Made by a program: the position numbers and the translations under genes | The notes under the pieces: generated by a model | What the model saw: only the letters and a program-made list of their open reading frames with translations | What the model was told of the DNA's origin: nothing | Database searches by the model: none | Assembly: GCA_902773995.1 (NCBI GenBank) | Contig: CACYGL010000023.1 | Coordinates: 1 to 50,857, forward strand | Reading direction: 5' to 3' | Source of the DNA: an uncultured Coriobacteriaceae bacterium | GTDB taxonomy: Bacteria > Actinomycetota > Coriobacteriia > Coriobacteriales > Atopobiaceae | Length of the DNA: 50,857 nt | Shown: positions 46,181 to 50,857 of the stretch, piece by piece | Position numbering within the stretch: position 1 is the stretch's first letter | Layout: every line of letters begins with the position of its first letter

Positions 46181-48387
46181 GCCTTGTCCAGCTCCTCGAA
46201 GTAGGCGCCAAAGCGGTCCCTGGCCTCCAGCGCCATGGGCCTCAAGGCCGGGCTGGTAAGGGAGGGGTCCTTGGCAAAGATCTCCTGTGCGTCCTCGTGT
46301 GCGGCCACCACAAGATCCTCGTCGGCCGCAAGGTCACTCACGCGCAGCGTGATGCCACCGTGCTGGCGATACCCCAGGACCTCGCCCTCGCGCCGCAGCT
46401 TGAGGTCAAGCCGTGCCAGCTCGAAGCCGTCGGCGGTGTGCTCCAGTGCCGAGAGGCGCTTGCGCGCCGGCGTGCCCTGCTTGGCCGCACAGGAGAGCCA
46501 TACCTCGCCCGGCCAGTCGCCACGACCCACGCGGCCGCGCAGCTGGTGCAGGGTCGCCAGTCCAAAGCGGTCTGCGTCGTGCACGAGCATCACCGTGGCG
46601 TTGGGCACGTCAACGCCCACCTCGACCACTGTGGTTGAGACCAGCACGTTCACCTTCCCGGCACGAAAGTCCTCCATGACCGCGTCCTTCTCGGCAGCAG
46701 ACATACGGCCGGTGAGCAGCGCGCAGGCAAGGTCCGGGAAGATGCGCTCCGAGAGCTCGGCCACGGTCGAGGTGGCGGAGCGCACGTGGGCGCTCCGACT
46801 GCGCTGCGACTCTGGGACGTCGTCGAGGTCCGTCCCTAGGCTGTCGCCGGTGTCAGCATCATCTACCAGGGGGCAGATCACGTAGGCCTGGTGACCCGCC
46901 TCCACGGCGCTGCGGATGGAGCCGTAGGCGAGGTCGAGGTTCTCGGGCGTGATGACGCGCGTGGTGACGCCGGCGGTGGCCCTGGGGCGCCTGCGTATGC
47001 ACGAAAGCGACACGTCACCGTAGATGGAGAGCGCGAGCGTGCGCGGAATGGGCGTTGCCGTCATGGTGAGAAGGTCCGCCCCTGCCCCCTTGCGGCGCAG
47101 TGAAGCGCGCTGGTCCACGCCAAAGCGATGCTGCTCGTCAATGACCACAAACGTGAGACGAGCGAATGCGATGTCGTCCGAGAGGAGCGCCGTGGTGCCA
47201 AAGGTCACGCAGAGCTCGCCAGCCGCCGTGCGCCTGGCCGTCTCCGCGCGCTCGGCAGCGGGCGTCGCCCCCGTGACAAGCGCCCAGGTGATGCCCGCCG
47301 CGTCGAGCACGGGCCCGAGCTTCTCGGCATACTGGCGCGCAAGGACCGAGGTGGGGGCCATGACGGCGGCCTGGGTGCCCGTATCTGCCACGGCGGCAAG
47401 CGCCACGGCTGCGACGGCCGTCTTGCCCGTGCCAACGTCGCCCAGGAGCAGGCGGTTCATGATGCGGGGGGCTGCCATGTCCGCAAGAATCCGGTCCGCG
47501 GCAGCGCGCTGCTCGTCCGTAAGCGAGAAGGGCAGCGCGGCAAGCAGGGCATCCATGTGGGGACCGGATACCTTGTGCGTGGTAGCGCGGACGTCGCCCA
47601 GCTCGATGGCCTGGCGGCTGAGAAGGGCCACCTGGAGGCAGAGGAGCTCGTCGTAGGCAAGGCGCCTTCTAGCCTGCTCGGCCGTGGCAAGGGTCTGCGG
47701 AAAGTGGACCTCGCGGATAGCACGCGCGAGCGTCATGAGCCCGTGGCGCGCGGCGAGCGGGGCCGGCAGCCAGTCTGCCACGTCCCCCACGTCGGCAAGG
47801 GCGCACGAGACAATGCGGCGCATCCAGGAGGTGGTGATACCCTCCCCCACAGGATGCACGGGCAGAACGCGCCTGTAGGCCGAGGCGCTGGCGTCAGAAT
47901 CGAGAACCTCGTGGAAGGGCGCCCGCATCCGCTTGAAGCCGTAGGCAAACTCGACCTTGCCCGAGAGCGCCACCTTGTCGCCGCGCTTGACCTGCTCGGC
48001 CAGCCAGGGCTGCCCGAAGAAGCTCGCCGAGAGCACACCCGTCTGGTCGAACACGTAGAGCTCGACCACCGTGAGGCGCGGCCTTGGTCGCTTGAGCTCG
48101 ACCTTGTCGACGGTACCCACGACGGTGACCTCGCTGCCCACGTCTGCATGGCTTATGGGAACCACGTGGGAGTAGTCAACGTAGCGGTGCGGGATATGCA
48201 GGAAGAGGTCGCGCACGCGATGGATGCCCAAGCGCTCCAGTGCGTCAAGCCGCGAGGACGCCCCCCGCGACGAGACGTAGCGCAAGCGCGACACGCCGTC
48301 TGTGAGGGCGAGCGTCCTGTCGATGCGTCCCGCAGCGGCCCCGACGCTCGGGGCAGTGCCCACGGGCGCCTGCTGCGGAACACCCAT
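46177..48387 (-). CDS. recG: ATP-dependent DNA helicase RecG
   Basis: Remodels stalled replication forks and Holliday junctions. The 736-residue protein has the wedge/OB domain (HIPHRYVDYSHVVPISHADV), Walker A LLGDVGTGKTAVAAVAL, the D-E-Q-H box VVIDEQHRFGVDQR, motif III MTATPIPRTLALSIYGD, and helicase C-terminal motifs LVSTTVVEVGVDVPNA and HQLRGRVGRGD. It has an N-terminal extension of about 30 residues over E. coli. Overlaps rsmD and follows fakA by six bases. Confidence 0.95.
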   Translation of the reverse strand: MGVPQQAPVGTAPSVGAAAGRIDRTLALTDGVSRLRYVSSRGASSRLDALERLGIHRVRDLFLHIPHRYVDYSHVVPISHADVGSEVTVVGTVDKVELKRPRPRLTVVELYVFDQTGVLSASFFGQPWLAEQVKRGDKVALSGKVEFAYGFKRMRAPFHEVLDSDASASAYRRVLPVHPVGEGITTSWMRRIVSCALADVGDVADWLPAPLAARHGLMTLARAIREVHFPQTLATAEQARRRLAYDELLCLQVALLSRQAIELGDVRATTHKVSGPHMDALLAALPFSLTDEQRAAADRILADMAAPRIMNRLLLGDVGTGKTAVAAVALAAVADTGTQAAVMAPTSVLARQYAEKLGPVLDAAGITWALVTGATPAAERAETARRTAAGELCVTFGTTALLSDDIAFARLTFVVIDEQHRFGVDQRASLRRKGAGADLLTMTATPIPRTLALSIYGDVSLSCIRRRPRATAGVTTRVITPENLDLAYGSIRSAVEAGHQAYVICPLVDDADTGDSLGTDLDDVPESQRSRSAHVRSATSTVAELSERIFPDLACALLTGRMSAAEKDAVMEDFRAGKVNVLVSTTVVEVGVDVPNATVMLVHDADRFGLATLHQLRGRVGRGDWPGEVWLSCAAKQGTPARKRLSALEHTADGFELARLDLKLRREGEVLGYRQHGGITLRVSDLAADEDLVVAAHEDAQEIFAKDPSLTSPALRPMALEARDRFGAYFEELDKA

Positions 48388-48393
48388 GAGCCG

Positions 48394-50064
48394 CTACTCG
48401 ATGGAGAAGACGATGGGATAGAGGGGCTGCTCGCCGCGGTGGGAGTCGATCTCGAGCGAGGGCTCGGCCTCCGAGACGGCGTCGAGGATCTCCTGGAAGG
48501 AGGCATCGTCGAGGTCCTTGCCGGCAAGGATGGTGAGGGTGTCGCCCTCCTCGGCCTCCTGCATGCGGCGGATGAGCTCGACGGTGACGTCCTTCACCGA
48601 GGAACCCACCACCGTGATGGCACCGTCCTCGATACCCATGACGTCACCGGCGTGGATGGGCGAGCCGTCTGCGGCCTGGGAGTCGCGCACGGCACGCGTG
48701 ACCTCTCCACCACGAACCTCGGAGACGGCATCGGTCATGGCCTCGACGTTGTCTTCGAGGGTGCCCTCGGGATCTGCCACGAACATTGCCGAGAAAGCCT
48801 GCGGGACGGTCTTGGTGGGAACCACGGCAACGTGGGCGTCCTCGCAGGCGGAGGCGGCGGCCTCGGCGGCCATACGGATGTTGCCGTTGTCAGGAAGCAC
48901 AATCACGTTCTCCGCGTTGGTCTTCTCGACCGCAGCGAGGATGTCTGCCGTGGAGGGGTTCATGGTCTGCCCTCCGGAGACAACCACGTCGACGCCGAGC
49001 GAGGTGAGAATCGACGCCTCGCCCGAACCCGCAGCCACCGCGACAAAGCCCAGCGGCTTCTTGGGGGCCTTCTCCTCGGCAGCCTTGTCGGCAGCAATCT
49101 TTGCCGTACGCTCGTGGGCCTCGAGGTCCATGTTGTGAATGAAGACCTCGAAGATTTGGCCACGCTCGAGCATGTAGGCAAGGACCTTATCGGGCGTGTT
49201 GGAGTGCACGTGCACCTTGAAGTCTGGGTACTCGCCCACGAGCAGCTCGCAGTCACCCATCGTGGCGAGAAACGCGAGCGCAGCGTCACGGTCGAAGGAC
49301 TCGTCGTTAGCGTGGAAGAGGAACTCGTTGCAGTAGCGGTACTGCGAGCCCTCCCAGTCGTCGTTGAGCTCGATGGCCACCTTGGAGGAGACGGCAGCCT
49401 TGGCATCTGCGGAGTCAACGGTGGTCTTGAAGTCCGAGACCTCGCCCGCCTTGCCCTCAACGGCGTTCACGAAGGCCTCGAAGAAGGTGGCGAAGCCAAA
49501 GGCGCCGGAGTCGACAACGCCGTTCTCCTTGAGGACGGGCAGGAGCTCGGGCGTGCGGGCAACGGACTCGTAGGCCTCGATGACCAGCGCATCGAGCATC
49601 TCGGTGGCCGTGATGTGAGCCTTCTCGAGCTGGTCGGCGCGGGTGGACATGTCACGCAAGACGGTGAGGATGGTGCCCTCGACGGGCTTGCGCACGGCCT
49701 TGAAGGCAACCTTCACCGAGCGGTGGAACGCGTGCGCGATGTCGGCGGCCGTGGGGTTGTCCTGGTCCTTGGCATCGCAGAGCCCCTCGGCGAGGCCGCG
49801 CAGGATCTGGGAGGTGATGACACCGGAGTTGCCGCGCGCGCCCATGAGCGAGCCGTGGGTGATTGCCTTGGCGATGTCCTCGATGGTGGCGTCCTGCGGG
49901 AGCGCCTCCACCTCCTTGACGACGGTCCCCAGGGTGAGCGACATGTTGGTGCCGGTGTCTCCATCAGGGACGGGGAAGACGTTGAGCTTGTTGATCTCCT
50001 CGGCTCGCTCGGCAACGACGTTCGCCGCCACGGGGAAGCACGTGCGGATGACTGACGCGATCAT
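48394..50064 (-). CDS. fakA: DAK2-domain fatty acid kinase, FakA-like (YloV family)
   Basis: FakA phosphorylates fatty acids held by FakB proteins, feeding acyl-phosphate to PlsY. The 556-residue protein has the DAK2/DhaL domain with NVFPVPDGDTGTNMSLTL (the metal-binding D-x-D-x-G-T-N) and GARGNSGVITSQILRG, a middle domain with VHVHSNTPDKVLAYML, and a C-terminal FakA domain with SGGQTMNPSTADILAAVE. It shares a transcript with asp23 and recG. FakB genes are not in this window. Confidence 0.9.
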   Translation of the reverse strand: MIASVIRTCFPVAANVVAERAEEINKLNVFPVPDGDTGTNMSLTLGTVVKEVEALPQDATIEDIAKAITHGSLMGARGNSGVITSQILRGLAEGLCDAKDQDNPTAADIAHAFHRSVKVAFKAVRKPVEGTILTVLRDMSTRADQLEKAHITATEMLDALVIEAYESVARTPELLPVLKENGVVDSGAFGFATFFEAFVNAVEGKAGEVSDFKTTVDSADAKAAVSSKVAIELNDDWEGSQYRYCNEFLFHANDESFDRDAALAFLATMGDCELLVGEYPDFKVHVHSNTPDKVLAYMLERGQIFEVFIHNMDLEAHERTAKIAADKAAEEKAPKKPLGFVAVAAGSGEASILTSLGVDVVVSGGQTMNPSTADILAAVEKTNAENVIVLPDNGNIRMAAEAAASACEDAHVAVVPTKTVPQAFSAMFVADPEGTLEDNVEAMTDAVSEVRGGEVTRAVRDSQAADGSPIHAGDVMGIEDGAITVVGSSVKDVTVELIRRMQEAEEGDTLTILAGKDLDDASFQEILDAVSEAEPSLEIDSHRGEQPLYPIVFSIE

Positions 50065-50097
50065 CTTATTGGACCTCTGTTCTTTCTCTGCGGCGGC

Positions 50098-50448
50098 CTA
50101 GCGATTGGAGCGGAGGCCCTCGATGTGGACAGTGACCTTGACGTCATCGAGCTCGGCGATCTGCTTCAGGATGAACTTGACCGAGCTGGTGAGGTTGTTT
50201 ACGACGGACGCCATGTTGACGCCCTGCTCGACAATGACGTGGAGGTCGACCGAGAGGTGCCCATCTGGCGTGACGTCGACGTCGATGCCACGACGGAGGC
50301 GGTTGGTGGGAAGGAGCTGCGCGACGCCGGCCTGCTCGTCGATGGCCGCCATGCCAACGACGCCGTAGCACTCCAGCGCGGCGTAGCCAGCCAGGTCTGC
50401 GATGCAGTCGTTAGACACCTTGAGCGTTCCCGGAACGACACCGGCCAT
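50098..50448 (-). CDS. Asp23/Gls24 family envelope stress response protein
   Basis: A 116-residue protein with the Asp23 pattern LKVSNDCIADLAGYAALECYGVVGMA and VDLHVIVEQGVNMASVVNNL. Family members sit on or near the membrane; function is poorly known. ATG after GAGAGGAGA. The gene order rpmB (divergent)-asp23-fakA-recG is conserved in Gram-positives. Confidence 0.9.
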   Translation of the reverse strand: MAGVVPGTLKVSNDCIADLAGYAALECYGVVGMAAIDEQAGVAQLLPTNRLRRGIDVDVTPDGHLSVDLHVIVEQGVNMASVVNNLTSSVKFILKQIAELDDVKVTVHIEGLRSNR

Positions 50449-50508
50449 GGGGTCTCCTCTCAAAGCCCCCGCAGGACGGAGGCATTGTTACTGACATAAG
50501 TCCTAGCG

Positions 50509-50514
50509 ATTATA
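50509..50514 (-). promoter_or_regulatory. -10 element of the asp23-fakA-recG operon
   Basis: A consensus TATAAT on the minus strand, about 60 bases before the asp23 ATG. The -35 region is weak. Confidence 0.5.
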
Positions 50515-50697
50515 GCGCAGGGCAGCGCGCACACGCGACCCCACCACATGACAACAGAAAGGGAGGGCCAACGAAGTGGCCATCCGCTGCTGGCATTTGG
50601 ACTGGATGGTGGCCCGGTGTGCGAGTATGCTCGGTGGGTGGCATCCCATCATCGAGGGGTCCAGCTGTAGGCAATACCAAGAAGTTGTGTGTATCAC

Positions 50698-50725
50698 TTG
50701 CGAGAAGTCATCCAAGTGGTATATT
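50698..50725 (+). promoter_or_regulatory. Promoter of rpmB
   Basis: TTGCGA (50698-50703), a 16-base spacer, TATATT (50720-50725). The start would be near 50732, about 50 bases before the ATG, which has TTTGGAGG upstream. Confidence 0.7.
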
Positions 50726-50780
50726 TGCAAGGCTTGTTGATTAACGGGCGCGCGAGCGCCGCACTTTGGAGGTCAAGGTC

Positions 50781-50857
50781 ATGTCGAAGGTTTGTGATAT
50801 CTGCGGCAAGCACGCCGTTGCCGGTCGTTCCATCAGCCACTCCCACCGCACGGTTGC
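50781..50857 (+). CDS. rpmB: 50S ribosomal protein L28, N-terminal part (cut by window edge)
   Basis: The first 25 codons, MSKVCDICGKHAVAGRSISH then SHRTV, match bacterial L28 of the C-x-x-C (zinc-binding) form. ATG with GGAGG eight bases upstream. Divergent from asp23, as in many Gram-positives. Confidence 0.93.
   Translation, partial: MSKVCDICGKHAVAGRSISHSHRTV

Larger units (their letters stand above)
50449..50780. other. Divergent promoter region between asp23 and rpmB
   Basis: 332 bases without a gene. It holds the -10 of asp23 (TATAAT on the minus strand, 50514-50509, poor -35) and the rpmB promoter. I see no riboswitch or repeat in between. Confidence 0.6.

Noticed and set aside
47128..50055. 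975-codon plus-strand open frame opposite recG and fakA
   Set aside because: It spans two unrelated, well-identified genes on the other strand and their junction, so it cannot be a real gene.

Overview
This window is high-GC DNA that looks like a chromosome segment from the actinobacterial class Coriobacteriia, most like the Olsenella/Atopobium group. The evidence is the Gram-positive/actinobacterial gene order (a SepIVA-position coiled-coil gene, DUF177 and rpmF; rnc-smc-ftsY-ffh), a class III (Firmicutes-type) fructose-1,6-bisphosphatase, FakA and Asp23 genes beside rpmB, an actinobacterial-style surface protein with a sortase tail, and frequent GTG/TTG starts. The genus is an inference; no rRNA is present. 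Layout from left to right: (1) 1-7361, minus strand, a translation and transcription operon reading rimP-nusA-infB-rbfA-nrnA-truB-ribF from a good sigma-A-type promoter at 7333-7361. (2) 7344-11936, an accessory stretch with a fossil of a redox operon, a 144-bp element with 22-bp perfect inverted ends, a member of a roughly 80-bp palindromic repeat family, a 1013-residue sortase-anchored surface protein, and a probable phosphopantetheinyl transferase fossil. (3) 11937-20524, leuS, then telA and xpaC in convergent orientation with a RAYT transposase in REP-like repeats between them, then a Tritrichomonas-type guaB. (4) 20525-26640, a membrane glycosyltransferase, an RluD-type pseudouridine synthase, lspA, and ileS behind an isoleucine T-box leader. 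(5) 26631-35424, a DUF4012 protein, ftsH, fbp, a SpoU methyltransferase and an L,D-transpeptidase. (6) 35535-50464, the conserved block ffh-ftsY-smc-rnc-acpP-plsX-rpmF-DUF177-sepIVA-like and coaD-rsmD-recG-fakA-asp23. (7) rpmB, cut by the right edge. Almost everything lies on the minus strand; the exceptions are the surface protein, telA, the L,D-transpeptidase and rpmB. The genes divide into protein synthesis and export (IF-2, NusA, IleS, LeuS, ribosomal proteins, SRP and its receptor, LspA), envelope lipid supply (PlsX, AcpP, FakA), chromosome maintenance (SMC, RecG) and envelope functions. A striking feature of the text is that several normally essential genes (infB twice, ileS, rpmF) are broken by short frame-changing losses of conserved codons. 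This could be a systematic assembly fault or real; the sequence alone cannot tell. The most novel structures are non-coding: the 77-81 bp palindromic family (three copies) and the 144-bp multi-hairpin element.
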